A program made the translations under genes and the position numbers. 64,000 bases of DNA from Gymnopilus junonius (Eukaryota; Basidiomycota; Agaricomycetes; Agaricales; Galerinaceae), in assembly GCA_015501075.1 (NCBI GenBank), contig JADNYJ010000086.1, positions 1 through 64,000 of the forward strand, read 5' to 3'. Each line of letters begins with the position of its first letter. The first letter of the stretch is position 1. Positions 22,315 to 35,279 of the stretch are shown here, piece by piece. The notes under the pieces were generated by a model. That model did no database searches and was not told the origin of the DNA. It worked only from the letters and a program-made list of their open reading frames with translations.

Positions 22315-25300
22315 GGATGTGTGGTTGCCATTGTTTGGTTATATGTACGATGAACTTCAGAACAAAACATAACCGCTCTTGATCACTTTTCTTGGTTTCA
22401 TCGCTTGCCTCAAGGAGATTTCCTGTACATACCCTAGCTTTTGCTTTGGGGTTTTCGATCTTCTTTTTTTCTAAACAGACACTTATTTCGACGACAGGGC
22501 TTTGGCAGCAATCCATCAAGGTTCTTCCTTGATATAACGTCCAAGGGATCTCTTCCCATGACAGTGTCCCTCCTTATTAACTGGCATTGGCTTGGAAACC
22601 TTTTTCTTACTTGAATTGTGGTTTCTCATGCGACTGGTTGGTTTTCCATCATTCAATGCATCTCACTATTCGTGATCGGCGAACCAACTGACCGGAATAT
22701 ACTCCATTGGTAATCTCGTGCTCGAGCCAGAATGGCGGTCTTTCACTGACTAACACGGAACTATTTTGTGTGTCGAGCTTCGTCAAGAAGAATAGTTCGG
22801 GTTTGATCCCTCAACTTGAAACGGGACGGATTCTCATCCTCATGGAATTTCCTCTACATTCAGGAACTTCCACGTTTCTTCCTATTTTATCCGACCTATA
22901 TCATCCTCTCGTGGAAACCGTGTCGTCGCCGACTCACCGGAATGTATTGCGATCTCGCCCGAAATTGAGTAGGACATCCCTTTTGCTACACGCGACGGAC
23001 CTCCGCCATGTGTAATCAAGAAATTTCGTGACATTTGTAGCAAGCCAGGCCGTCATTTCTCGACATGTAAGTACAGAGGCAGCTAGCTTTCAACGCCATC
23101 TGTCCATCAAGCACCTGTTGTTCGGCATGCAGTGACCAGGAGTGCGCGCGCCCAGAAATTCAGCCTAGCCGATTTTAGTACTGTTGGGAATCATGCACCG
23201 CGAAATTCTCGCTTACGGTACTGGATGTTCGTGTCCTATAGTGTCAGGCAATGACTGGAACGGATTTTGAGTTAAGTAATACAAGTTCTTGCCATGATTT
23301 ATATTCCTCTACCTCTTGCTGAATATTTGAACGTAGACCAACCTTCCCGAATACCTCGGAATACAGAGAATCCAGGGCTCCTTTCGTTAAATACCCTTTG
23401 CAGCGGGCCACAGAAGACCTTCAAATGGGCCTAGTAACTTCACAGCATTCATTTTCAATTTCCAACAGCGCTGCTTCTTTTCCCACCAGACTTCCAGTTG
23501 CTGTGTTTGTGTATAACTCACTAAAGGCTGATCTTCGTTAACCCCATTTCTCTCTCTGCCAATCTTGGAATTCAGGACCTTCAACGGCTCCTTTCTACTA
23601 CGTCGCAATTTGATTGACGGATAGCAACGAGCGCTACCTTGGTTTTGTACTCAGTCGTCCAGTCATTAGCTATTTATTGAGCCCGAGTTGCCAAGGTCTT
23701 TTCGATGGCTTCAGCAGAGTGACACCATTCAATCGCGCATGGAAATGCTCTGGAATTTGCTCTATATGATTTACCTCGAACTTGGGTACGTTTCACGTTG
23801 GCATTTTTCCTAACATCACCCTCTTGGAGTAATTGATATTTGACACCTTTGGGGCTCCAACCGCAGTGTCGATTATATCATTTTATATGTATTGGTAATT
23901 AAAAAACAGATCTCTTTTGCTCGCCATTTGCCTCGTTCACACTTTCATGATCAAAGTCCTTTTTGTGTCTTCAGCGTGCCGTTATTCACTGGCGTCCTAT
24001 TTCCCATGTGATTTGTGACGATTCGCGTTTGACGTTTAGGTCCTTGTCACCTACTGTCATGATATGCTTTAGACGTGACGCTTTCTGGACATATCTTCAG
24101 CGGGCCGTGTGGGTCCAATGGGTCCAAGTGACAACTCGTTTTCAATGAAGAGACGTCAAAGCAACCAGCCGCTTGGTCGTTGAAGCTATATAAACATTGC
24201 TATGGCACCCTTTCACCAATCTCCCCGGAATGAGCGGCGGTCGCTCGGTCATCAAAAAAGGTATCAAAGAGCGTGTACAGAAAAACTCGAGCTCTATTAC
24301 CCTGAATGACAGCATTATGCTTCTCTCTTTTGTTCGTTGAAAAGAGGTGAGGAGATGAGAATTTATTGAATACCGCCTTGTCTAAAACTGGAAGAAATGT
24401 GATCTCGAATCAGATCAAGTTATGCCGTCCGTGTCAATGCACCATGTGGTGCAAAGCCTCACCCTACACCATGTGAGCTTCAAAGCCGAAGTATTTCGGG
24501 TAGCTCAACCCCAAATCTTTGATTTTCATAAGCTCAAGGACTTTATGCGTTCCTGAATCCCAAGTCGGGCACTTCCCAAGGCGGAACACGGGCGGAGGCG
24601 AGGCGCGAAGAGGCGTATACTGTTTCGCGGACTTGCTGGATTTTGGTGGCGTAAAATGATTTGAGGCTTGCTTCAGGATGGCGAGCTGCGCTTTGATATC
24701 ATACACAGCCAACATTCTAGCAGGTGGCTAGCAATGAGTCAGTTCAGACTCCTTCATCCTGAAAGAAGAAAGCTTATAAGGGAGGCTGTCCTCATCTCGG
24801 AGCGATATCCGACTATCTCATCCGCGCATCAATCCATTGTTATCAGGCAGCGTCATTCAGGCAGATCTTTCGAATTACTCCGGTTTTTCTCTTCCCCATC
24901 GACAACGCCCTCGGCCAATTTCTTCGATGGGTACGTACCTGACAACTAACGGGCTCCCAATACGAGAACGATATTGTACAACCAATTCGAGCAGTTGAGA
25001 AGACAGTTTACCATGATAATAGTGATAGACGTTCAAAAAGTGAGTAGCTACAGGTACGTTTTATCCATGCGATGATGCTAAAGAACTCGAAGAATGCGTA
25101 GATACATTACAGTGCACATCTAAGTTGTCCGTTGAATAAATAACAAGTCCTTGACTTCGTAAATACTTAAATTACCTGAATGCAACATACGTGTTCTTCG
25201 GAGTGGAGAGATGAAGGTGGGATGGAGTTCGTGAAAACATGATAGTCTGAAATGAAGTCCGTCAGAAATAACTGGACTCTGGCCAAAAAATAGGGTAACG
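22315..25300. other. Long stretch without a clear gene
   Basis: The only frame worth noting is 24,464-24,715 on the minus strand (83 residues, real ATG, Pro/Ser-rich start and KDLGLSYPKYFGFEAHM end), which could be a short or terminal exon of an unrecognised gene. 22,707-23,015 is open on the plus strand but has no motif. No TIR-bounded element was recognised. Confidence 0.4.
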
Positions 25301-26457
25301 TCATTTAGGTGAATGCTTCGAGCGCGGTCGTATTTTGTTCCTCTTCAGGGAGAGCGGTCGAGGTTTGCCTCGAAGCCGTGCATACACGCCACACGCATTG
25401 CACAGCTGATCTCCCGTCTTGCTTCTCCTCCAGACCGATGTGTGATGCGTCCGGCAATGGCTACATTCTGGACCGACATAGTTCGCATCCGACTCCTCGG
25501 AGCTACTACCGTCGTCATCTGCGTCAATAAGTTCCTGAGGTCGAAGTTTGTTTCTTTGCTGAAGATAAAGACCGCATGCATTGCAAAGTGGTTTCATGGA
25601 CGTGGGATCGCGACGCCACAAAGGAGTTGATGTAGCATGGCAATGAGAGCAGCTCTTTCCAGACTCAGAATTGCGATCTTCACTGCGCCGTCGAGATTGA
25701 TGATGAGGCGGAGGGGTACCTGATCCACTGGGTACAAAGCGGGGGACTGGTGATGGTGATGGTGAAGGACCAGGCGAAAAGCGGTGAGGGAAGGCATACC
25801 CGTTCAAAGGAATAGTTTGATTGGCAGGAGGCGTGAAAAGGGCAGTAGAAGAAGAGTCTGATGAGGAGAATAGCATGTCACCGAGCGAGCTCGAACTAAA
25901 CTGAGGAATTTGAACATTTAATTGATTATTCCATGGCTGCTCATGGCTGAACCTATGAGCGTTGAGAGACGAGTGTTGTTCGCTTTGTACATCCCAAGAA
26001 CTCCAATCGCTTGCTGCGGGAACATGCAGATCGAGAGACGACCGCGGATGCGCAGGCTGAAAAGAGGGAGAATTTGGCGAATGCGTAGGTTCCAGGAAAG
26101 GGGCAGCGGCGAAATCAGGGGGCATAGACAAATCGGGACTATGAGTCGAGGGGTGAACGTCACGTCGTTCGCGGCGTCGATGATCCGTTTCTGACTGAGC
26201 TATCCATTGCCTTTGATCACCAAGGTATGGGCCCATTCCGTTATAAGACTGGCGGGAGTCTATAGAGAAGCTATAAAGAACGCCAACCATGTTTTACGAG
26301 TGCACTCACCAATTGGCCAAGTTTCTGAACGAATAATCCCAGCACCTCCTATCTGCGTTGACGACGGTGAATAACCGGAGGGCATGTTTCCTGAATGCGA
26401 GGACGTGACTTTGCTTGGAGGAAAAAAACCAGTAGACTGTGGGCGCGAGTGCACCAT
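25301..26457 (-). CDS. GATA-type transcription factor with two zinc fingers
   Basis: Two exons in phase (26,310-26,457 and 25,301-26,259) encode 368 residues, starting at MVHSRPQS, the first ATG in frame. Finger 1 (about residues 253-278) is CSHC-x18-CNAC with TPLWRRDP; finger 2 (about 315-339) is CSHC-x17-CNAC with TSVWRRSKTG. Both are followed by basic tails (QQRNKLRP; ARLRGKPRPLSLKRNKIRPR) that would contact DNA at GATA sites. The linker of 36 residues is acidic and Ser-rich (DADDDGSSSEESD). Siderophore-type GATA repressors (SREA, Fep1, Urbs1) carry a Cys-rich motif between their fingers; none is present, so an iron role is not supported. The N-terminal two-thirds is Ser/Pro/His-rich and probably disordered. 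An additional upstream exon cannot be excluded. Confidence 0.85.
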
Positions 26458-26760
26458 GATCTCCCCAGGTATAAGAGTAGTTGACAAACTCTGGATCAAC
26501 GGTGACTCGTTTATATAGCGAATAGAAAAAAGGCGTCGGGTGAAAGTCCTGTTACCGAAGAAGAGCTATCAAGATCTATGCAGGGGCAGATCCGGACGCC
26601 TGTGACGTTCGACGAACATGTCAAACGAAGAGACCGACCGCGAACTAGTCCGCAGGGAACAGGCAATAATTGGCATGAGCTTTGTATAACAAGCGCCTCG
26701 AGACCTCTGGGTTTCATCTGACAGCCGAATCTAAGGCCGTAGAATTGCCCCGAACCCCAT
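26458..26760. other. Leader and promoter region of the GATA gene, no separate gene seen
   Basis: Contains a TATATAG-like sequence near 26,511 upstream of the GATA start. An overlapping minus-strand frame has no motif. Confidence 0.35.
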
Positions 26761-27325
26761 TTACACAGACCAGAAAGCGAACAGATTGATGGAGATTTCA
26801 AATCCTTTGTGAACCACAGAAAGCAGACGTGCCGGTAATGGATTGGCTAACGTAAGGTGGGGTGCTAGTAACCATCCCCTTCTTGCCGACGGTTTCGGGA
26901 TATTGCGATCCAACCCAAACTCATGACTCGACTGGCAGCCGCCACCGCATCCCTGATTCCGAGAGAGCTGTGCTTCTTGAAATTTCCTAATTTCAGGGGG
27001 ATTTGCGCTCAAAGAAGAGGCGGTGATATATCCTTCTCCAAGATCGTGAATCATCGAGTCATCTGCAGAATCCCGCTGAAAATCAATTCCCCGCCCAAGT
27101 TTGGAGTACTCTGAGAATGCCCCGAAATACGGATCTAGACACCGTCCACGAATGAGAAGAATACTCACTAATGACGAAAAGAAACGGTCGTAGATCATCG
27201 ACTTCCTCATTATCGATATATGTACTTCTGTAGTCTGTAGATTTGTGATCCCCTTTGACTCCTCGTACATGGTGCTTCATATACGGTGGGATGCGGTGAT
27301 GGGCACGAGAGGAGTGGGAGCGCAT
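26761..27325 (-). CDS. Hypothetical protein, two exons
   Basis: Not recognised. The ATG at 27,325 opens MRSHSSRAHHRIPPYMKHH. Exon 1 ends at 27,169 with a GTGAGT donor, and exon 2 starts at 27,134 after a TAG acceptor (34-nt intron, short even for basidiomycetes). The joined frame is 176 residues, containing YFGAFSEYSKLGRGIDFQRD and a Cys/Gly cluster NQGCGGGCQ, ending LFAFWSV. It could be a real small gene, or 5' exons of the downstream GATA gene. Weak support. Confidence 0.3.
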
Positions 27326-29935
27326 CCTAATGGCCACGTGCTTCTGAACGATAGAGGCTAACAAGAATGTTGTGGTTGGCGCAAATTATAAATGAAATAC
27401 ATACGTATGCAGTACAATAGTACAGCTTTTTATTTGACCCATCAAATAGTAAGAATACTACATATTTACCCTACTGAGATGGACAATATCTGTTTTTATT
27501 TTTATTACAGTGTTTTCCTGGAATTTTCAGTTCGTAGCTTCTCTGCTTTTCATTTGGGCGGGAATGCCCCTAATTCCCGACTCTTGAACTTTTTATAGCC
27601 TGCGTGCCTGACGCACGCTCTCGTCATCTCTTTGGCAACGAAGATGACATACGTATCTCATGGCTATTAGCGGCAGCATGCGCTACTCAATTAGACTGAT
27701 TTTCCTAGAACACGTTCAAGAACTTGGTTTGAGTAATGTGAACAGGCATTTCATGTCATTGTTCATGTCCAACTCCAAACCTTTCGCGCTTTAACGTACA
27801 CAGCCGGTAATCCGTGCGTATGTTTCTCGTATTGGCCCCGGCATAATAAGTAATGCCTTCAAGCGAGGTGGGATCGTGGAGGATCGTAATCGATTGGAGG
27901 GTTGGCTTCACGGGCTCATCGTTATAGCTTCTAATCTCACGGAATGCGGAGATCGGCAAGCTAGTGTGAGCTTGTAAGTGATGCTCAATTTCTCATCCCA
28001 AACCGAGCTTTCGAACTCACTTTCCACTTTCAAGAATCTATCAACGAACTTAAGAGGAAGGATAATCATCCGCGTTTCGGGCGAGAGAGCTTATCGAACG
28101 AGTGTGCAGATGTGGAAGGTGGAAAACCAGGACGTTAATTGATTTGGATTTTGGAATGGTCTACATTCGAGAGCTCACCTCCTTGGCATCAATAGCTTTC
28201 ATCATAAATCTCGTGGAAGAGATGCCAAAATGATGGGATGATTCGCTTTTTCATCTCCGAAGGCTTGAAGATCATGTTGCCTCAGAAGACGGATGAGCCT
28301 GCCAGCTCCAAAAGGATCAGAAAACGAAGTCGTTGTCAAGAATGCCAGGTAGACATCCAGGGGTGAGTGGGGACGCCTCGGGACTACAAATTACATATTT
28401 TGCGGTGTCGCGCTTGTTAGAGGAGCGAAGTTAAATGAGATTGATAGGTATACCACCAAACCTGAGAGCCAAATACCAGTGCAGTGGGCGTGCCCCACGA
28501 GGAAGCAAAGAATGGGCCTAATCACTCTTCCAGTTTAGAAATTTCAGTAATAATCTGTCAAGATACATGGCGCGCAGGGGTAGATGTCATTCAGAAAATG
28601 ATTGTAACAAGAAAGGTTCTCCACAACAAATCAGTGGAGGCGCGTTCCGATGACGCTTCAGACGCGACGGCCAACTTTAGCCGGAATGCAGCGGACCGAG
28701 CATTAAGTAGTCAAGCAGGGTTCCCAGTGGCAGTCATTCAGAATCCGCGTTTTTCGGTCCTATAGTAGCAATGCGAACCCAGAGATTCAGCAAGCAGGCC
28801 AACCACCCATGCACATTGGTGATCGCGCAGGGATGACGGAACTTTTGCAGACACATACTTTCAGTCTGATCGCAGTTATAACGAGTCGACTGCGACTTGG
28901 ACAGGATCGAGAAGGTTTTGAGACAGAAACGGTAACAAATTAGGCTTTTGCCATATGCGAGTGACCAAAATTAGGGTGTAAACTTTCGCTGCGATCAGTG
29001 CAGACTTCTTGATTTCTTGTCTTGTCATAATTTGTAAAATTGGCTTCTGGACAATCACACTAACTTGGTAAAGCATCTCTTAGAGTATTACATGAGGGTC
29101 AGTGCATTTGTCTCGTGGCTCAAAGATGATACTTACTGCCTAGGGTCCAGAAATTTCGTACTGGGAGTAGTAGTAAAAAAATTTGCCTGAAGTTAGAATG
29201 ACGCGAAGGTGTAAAATGTCAACCTCGAATTTCAAGGGAAAAAAAGTACGCAGTAATAATAGCAGGCGGAAGAGTTCCCATATGCAAAACGACTAGGGCT
29301 TCCGCGGAAATGGCAAACGGGCCTATTTTGACATGGGAGTATTACTGCGCGTCATTTAAACATGTGAAGTTCTGGAATGCCACGAGTATGAGGGGTCACT
29401 ACGAGAAATTTGGTATCCTGTGACAAATTTCTACAAAAATATTGACTCTTACTTGGACGTTGAAAGGTGGCGTTTAAAACCTCAAGCCATCCTGACTCCA
29501 GCGATAAACCCAATGACAGCAAAATAGTGCAAGTATGCGCTGGCAAGATAATGGTGGTCCTGTACAGCATCCCATGCCCATGAAGCATATCACTCACATT
29601 CAATTAGCCCCCTAATTTGAGGATAATTTCCGAGAAAAAGGCACAGAGACAGCGGTCCAGAACGTAGGTTAATTATTTGGATGAGATTGACAAACAGCTT
29701 GGAACAGAGGACTTCGCGATAGGTCTTTAAGACGGGATAGAAAGGAGGAGTTTGAATAGTTCTCACAGGCAGCGCCGCAGGCTGCAGCAGTCTTTGTTGA
29801 CCATGTTGATCACATGATGCGAATCATTATGTCATTGCCACGCCTGTAACACGCCCTGTGACGCAGTACCTTCCACTCTTTGCTTTATGCCACCAGATCT
29901 TCCGTCCTGAACGGTGTCTACATTCATTATTGTCT
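27326..29935. other. Long stretch without a clear gene
   Basis: Only short, motif-free frames (for example 28,484-28,765). No tRNA, inverted-repeat element or conserved domain seen. Confidence 0.45.
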
Positions 29936-31279
29936 ATGTCTTTTCTCCGTCGGATATTTGGAAAGGTATCTTTGTTCTGATTTATCGGCATAGTGGAACT
30001 GAAATTTTTTTTTTGAACCGCAGAAGAATGACGAGGATTACGAGACGATCTTGTCAAATCTAGCGAATGATATACAGAAGAGACAAACCAGGTTATCGGA
30101 AATACGTTTGCGCGAACGTAGATCGTCTCTTTTGGCTACATTATACACTTTAGCGATTTGGGTGGCCTACGTCAGCTTATGGTACCTTAACGCGTTGCCA
30201 AATCTCCACGACGGGACGTATATCAAACATCAGAGCACGGATAAATTCTTGAAGGGATTCCCAGTAGTAATTGGGCCTATTATGTGCGTCGCGTCTACTA
30301 TTTCTGACTATCTTTCTGGCTCAGTAATATATAGAATTCTCTTTATCCGTCGAGTTGTTCAGATCTGGTACAAGAGGAAAGGAGATGCTGAAGGTACGTT
30401 CACAGTATGTTTACATGGAAGATTTACATGTAAGATGATAACGTATGAACTGTTACAGAGAAACATCTGAAGGAGCTCATGAAAAAGCGACGCGACAAAG
30501 TGGAGGAAATCAAAAAGAAGACGAATTATTACACCACGCGCGATCTCCTGCAGAAATATGATGAGGCTGTACCTCCCCCAGCACTCCTTCGACAACGTAT
30601 TCCACCCGGTCAAGCTCTCCCATCGACCCCTGGTCGCATGGCACCTCCCGCCAATGGCAATGCCCAACCTCAAACGCCTGCACCAAGCGCTGCTTTGCAA
30701 GCCCATCTTTCTCGTGAGTCGAAATTTGTTCAGTCACTACTTTTTTCTTGACCAAATCCTTCGCAGCTGGCACTCCCGCGTATCCCATAGCCCCTCCACG
30801 CAGGCAGTGGTACGATAAACTAGCAGATGCTTTACTCGGAGAAGATGACCCATCCATTGCATCACCTGGCTCCCGCTACGCCCTCATCTGTGAAAAATGC
30901 TTCAATCATAACGGTTTAGTCAAAGAGAGTATGTGGGAGGAGACGCGTAAGTTCACCTTGTTCTACTCTGCTCTCTTTTTTCTAATTTCAGGACGTTCTA
31001 GAATATGTCTGTCCAAAATGCGGTCACTTTAATGCTTCTGTCAAGTCAAAGAGGGAGCGTGCTCTAAGGAGTGCAACACCTTCTACATCAACGGCGTCTT
31101 CTCCTTCTCATCCTGCGACGATAGCTTCGCCATCTCAGGCACCATTGCAGGCAACCTCTCTCTCAGTTTTATCTAGAAGCACTCCGTCAGAGCTAGAAAA
31201 GGACCTTCCCTCTGTTGATGCTGAGAACGACTCAACGGCGATGGAAGTAGATTCTGAAGATGAACATGAAGAGTCATGA
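29936..31279 (+). CDS. LNP1: Lunapark family ER network protein
   Basis: Lunapark sits at three-way junctions of the tubular ER and stabilises them. Five exons fit in phase: 29,936-29,965, 30,024-30,393, 30,459-30,713, 30,767-30,946 and 31,002-31,279, encoding 370 residues. The start MSFLRRIFGK precedes a coiled-coil-like charged stretch (DIQKRQTRLSEIRLRERR). Two hydrophobic helices follow (SLLATLYTLAIWVAYVSLWY and FPVVIGPIMCVASTISDYL), then a second charged helix (KELMKKRRDKVEEIKKK). The lunapark zinc ribbon is CEKC (about 260) plus CPKC (about 282), with ICEKCFNHNGLV before and YVCPKCGHFNASV after the last intron. The last acceptor is the TAG at 30,999-31,001, not the nearer CAG, because only this keeps EETQYVCPKC in frame. 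The tail is Ser/Thr-rich and acidic. Confidence 0.9.
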
Positions 31280-33506
31280 AAGGAACGCTATACGCTGGGG
31301 GCAGGTCACTCGTGAGGCTAGTCTATTCGATGTATCGTCATCCTTCATATTTTACATTGCTTGAATTGATGAAATAAATATTTTGTAGCGTGACCTCTGT
31401 ATCTCAACCTTGAAGTTGTTTAATGATGTGATTACAAACCAAATTTTGTGAAATACATCCCATGTTTATCTTGCCTTGAGTCTGATATCTTTTACAGTCT
31501 TTGACATGTGCTTCGACATCGTGGTCAGTCTTTTGTACGCTGTCTGGCTCGTGTCTGGTCGTTGCTGCGCGCTGCGCCGACGCTGCATGGGTTCACTGAG
31601 GAAAGCCAGTGCCAAACCAAATTTGTAATATTAATCTTTGACTCCTATCTTGTCTATCCAGAGTCGGAGACTGTCAGGACAAAGTACTCTTTGCTCGCTC
31701 GTTTTGAGAAATATCCTTGCTTTCTTTTTGTGTTCGAATCAGCCTCTTCGACTGCCAGATGTTCGAATTTCAATTTCACGGCTGCATAAATAAATATACG
31801 CCATGTGATCCGCGTTCATCTTTTCATCAGTTTTCCGATACTTGCGCGTCAATATGAAGCAGAAATCTTTTGAAATCCAGCCACCTTGATTTCGGAACAG
31901 TCGCCATACTAAATCTTGACGGCTTCATAATCCGGATATCGGGATGACCTCCCAGCGCAGTCCTCAGATCCCTAGCTTTCGCAGCTCACACATACGCTAG
32001 CGGAATCCGGGAACCGACCAAGCTGGGGCTGGACCCAAAAATATGAGCCGTGCCGCCGCAGCCTATAAACAAATCTGTGTGTAGATTTGGACGTCGTCGC
32101 TGCGTATTGAGACGTTGGCAATTTATCCTACGATGTTAGACGAGATGTAAGCCAAGATCCTTGAGCTCCATTGGCGTTCAGCGTTGATTTACAACGCGGA
32201 TCTACAGCTCTCTTCCGAAGGTTGCGGAGCAGAGTAGCTGCAAAGGCGACGATCCTGTGAAGGGGTAGTCTAGCTTGTTTTCATCGCTCGAGTATGGGCG
32301 CTGAATTGTCTTGCTTCTACGTGTGACGACGATGCGTACGACTTTAGAATGATTGGCAGAAAATTTATGCGATGCGAATCCTTTGGATGCAATACTCAAT
32401 GGAATAATAGTCGTTAATGACTCCCTCTGATACTAATAATACTTATCATTATAGCATTTAAACTTAAATCAAACATCAACATTGAACGCCCTTTCGCTGC
32501 ATTACTGGAGCTCAAACAACCCCGAACCAAAAACCTTGGAGGACTATTCAGTAGGCTGGACTCAGTGGGAAAGGTCTCCTCGTCCTCTTATTGTGCGATT
32601 GTTTCGAATACACAGGCTCAACGAAGATATACTCTATATATGGACCACCATGGAACCCACATTTTCGGCCTGCAAGGCCTTGCTACTGGGAACCGTCATT
32701 AGAGCCCCGTCAGCATAACTTGCGCCTCTGTCAAGATTATGCTGTCTGTTATTAAGACAGATAATATGTCATCTAAATATCAGAATACCGGCTCTACTGG
32801 GATATGGACATTTTTCTCTCGGTTCGATTCGAGTGACTAATCATTAGAGCTCTGGCTGTTCAATTGATGCAGCACCGCGGAAAATATTCGGATTTTTTAC
32901 ATGGCTGCCTCAAGGCAGTGTATTTGCTCAAGACTTGGTCTGCCCGTTCTCAACTGGAATTGACCAAACGGTACGAATCTAACCGAAGCTCCAGAAAGGT
33001 TAGGGATGCGTAATACTGTTCGTTTATTGTGGCACAGGATCAAGGGGTCGGAACTTCATATGATGCAGGAAAATGAATATTTGATTTGACGGAGTCATCT
33101 GCTTGCATGAAACTTTCGGACAAGCAACGACCGCCAAGGAGGAATACTACGTACCACCCCAGTGGGGACGAACCGCGTGTGCCATGTGCATAGGTGGAAC
33201 TAAAGATCATATGTTCTCTCCGTGTAGTGCGGACCATATTGGAGATCCGCCACTTGGGTTGCTGGGCAGGAAGCCTCAATCCTCAGAGTCAGAGGAAGAT
33301 CGCGATGTTTACCGGGCGTGACGCGTCTTGTGACACATATCCAGTCACGTGGGTAGGTTCGGTTCGGTTCCAGTATAGAAATTTTGAGTCACGCCTAGCC
33401 CCTCCTCCTTCGCCACTGGAAATCTGTGAAGTGGGCAGAAAGTATTGCGAGTATACCTTTTTTCCGCACCCACTATTAGATATCCACCAAATTTGATCTT
33501 GAAAAA
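31280..33506. other. No gene seen
   Basis: Starts with the lunapark 3' region (AATAAATA near 31,373). The remainder has only short frames without motifs or consistent splice structure. Confidence 0.45.
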
Positions 33507-34341
33507 ATGGAAACATTGTCTGTATATCCTCCCCTTCTTGGCGATTCGGAAGGACACAGTAGATATCGCGTTGTCATTGTGGGGAACAGTGATAAGGGTA
33601 CTTCATTGGACTTCAAACGTTATGCTAAATATTGGGCCTTGCATAGGCTCTGGGAAGGCAAGTATCTTGTCTGTTCACGAGGCACATTATGCTCCATAGA
33701 TGCTGCTTCCATGATATAGAGCACTACTGGGATCACGCTTGCACGTATTCTTGGTGTGCCCTACATATCGATGGACAGAATAATGTGGCAGCCAGGGTGG
33801 GTGAGCACTCCACCTGAGCAATTTCAAACACACCTCCGTAAAGCGATGGATCAAGAGCCTGAACGGGGATGGGTTGCGGATGGTAACTATGAACGCAGAA
33901 GCGGCTCACTGGCCTTTGAAGAGGCTACTGATATAATTTGTCAGTATTCTATTCCATACATCTTCCTACATGTCTTGCTCAGGTTACCTAATTAATCAGG
34001 GCTTGATCCTCCTCTGGCGCTCTATTTTCCCTCGGCTCATATGGCGTACCTTCCTGCGCCTTCTTGGTTTGCGAGAACCCTGCAGCCCAGGATGCTGTGA
34101 ACAGGTTTCCGAGGTGTTTTTTTCGAAGGAGAGTATTATCTGGTGGTGTATTAGCAACCACTGGACTGCCCGCATGAAGTACACAAACAAAATGCAGCAG
34201 TTTGGGCTTGGGATTGGATCAAATAAACGCGAGCATAAGATGAGGAGATTAGGTGGTTGGGGAGGTGATTTGAGGAGGTGGTTGGAGGATGGTAGAAGTC
34301 GAAGAAAGGATGCAGGGCAGTCTGGAACTACCTGTATGTAG
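33507..34341 (+). pseudogene. P-loop (adenylate-kinase-like) family member, decayed copy
   Basis: The exon plan matches the intact paralogues at 51,518-53,542: exon 1 33,507-33,591 (start METLSVYPPLLGDSEG, ends VVIVGNS), an 11-nt micro-exon 33,647-33,657 encoding the Gly-Lys of Walker A, exon 3 33,720-33,939 (ITLARILGVPYISMDRIMWQ, WVADGNYERR) and exon 4 from 34,000. Three lesions are visible. The first donor reads ATAAGG instead of GTAAGG. Exon 4 has one extra T near 34,025 between LALYFP and RLIWRTFLRLL. It has one extra G near 34,290 after WLED. These P-loop proteins resemble small nucleotide-kinase-like ATPases; substrate unknown. Confidence 0.7.
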
Positions 34342-34610
34342 CCTAAACCGGCATGACTTACAGTTGCCTCATTGGAATAGATGTATGTACCAAATGGTGC
34401 AGATTGTAATCATGAATGTGCTAGTAGGAGTGTTATTGTGGGTGCTTATCATGAATCGTGATCTTCTGAAAGCCTGAGGCTCGGACCCGAGCATCTTTAA
34501 GTACTTGTGATTTAGAGGATTTAGTTAGCAATGAAATTCTTGATTGCACATTCTTCTCCTCTATTCCTCCTTTCGAATAATGATCAAGTACAAGTTTCCA
34601 ACATTCTTGG
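34342..34610. other. No gene seen
   Basis: Short spacer between two decayed P-loop family copies. Confidence 0.4.
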
Positions 34611-34694
34611 ATGAGGCCTATCTTTCCTTCATTGCTCAGCGATGACCAGGGTCATTATCAAGTTCATGTTTTAGGTAACAGTGGTACTGGAAAG
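34611..34694 (+). pseudogene. 5' fragment of the P-loop family with the first intron missing
   Basis: Twenty-eight codons from MRPIFPSLLSDDQGHYQVHV to LGNSGTGK. They match exon 1 plus the 11-nt micro-exon of the paralogues, joined without the intron that splits Walker A in the other three copies. The frame is followed by GCAAGT, the donor type also seen after the micro-exon elsewhere. No exon 3 or 4 could be recognised downstream. It is either a retro-derived 5' fragment or a copy that lost the intron and then its 3' half. Confidence 0.55.
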
Positions 34695-35253
34695 GCAAGT
34701 TTATTGTCAATTGGCAAGGCAGCTATACATGATTGAGATTTCCAGACCAGGCATCTAACAAGGATGGTTATTTGGTAATGTCAGTATTGTTGACAAAGCT
34801 GGTGATTCCTCATGTGAAATTATGAATGTTCCAGTCAAGCAAAGTTATGTCTAGCCTGGCAAGGGGGAATGTCAGTGAAGGAGACAAGATGGAAGGACAC
34901 CGGACAGCCTTACTTGGAAGAACAGGGAATGTTCTGATTTTTTCTCAGCTGATTGTAGATATCTAATATTAATATACAAATAGAAAGTGTTTCAATTTAG
35001 CAAGCTGTGGATGACATTCACGTCCATGACCCTCATGGAAATTTGAAAGTCAGTGGAATTTGGAGAAATTTCCAGTGACATTGTGTGTTGTAGGCAAGGA
35101 AAAGCAACAGTTCCATATGTGTGCTTTTGGATTGTTCAGATAAGAGCAACCTGGTGAGGTGATGGCTAATTTGGACCTGAGGGAAGTCGAAAGAACTTGA
35201 TATCACTTGTCAGAGACACTCGGGTTTTGTCCTCCCTCACCTTAAATAGCATA
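34695..35253. other. No gene seen
   Basis: Sequence between the P-loop fragment and the left end of the second pogo-like element. No recognisable exon. Confidence 0.45.
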
Positions 35254-35279
35254 CTGTACGTAATCAGGTACTCGGTCAC
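35254..35279 (+). repeat. Left terminal inverted repeat of second pogo-like element
   Basis: 26 bp, identical in complement to 39,299-39,324. Confidence 0.93.

Noticed and set aside
22154..22519. Minus-strand frame of 121 codons overlapping the hypothetical gene start
   Set aside because: Out of phase with the three-exon gene and without motif; likely chance.
25922..26194. Plus-strand open frame within the GATA gene
   Set aside because: Antisense shadow of the phased GATA exon; no motif of its own.
25301..26457. Iron-regulatory SREA/Fep1-type GATA repressor
   Set aside because: Two fingers are present but the Cys-rich linker motif that defines that group is absent.
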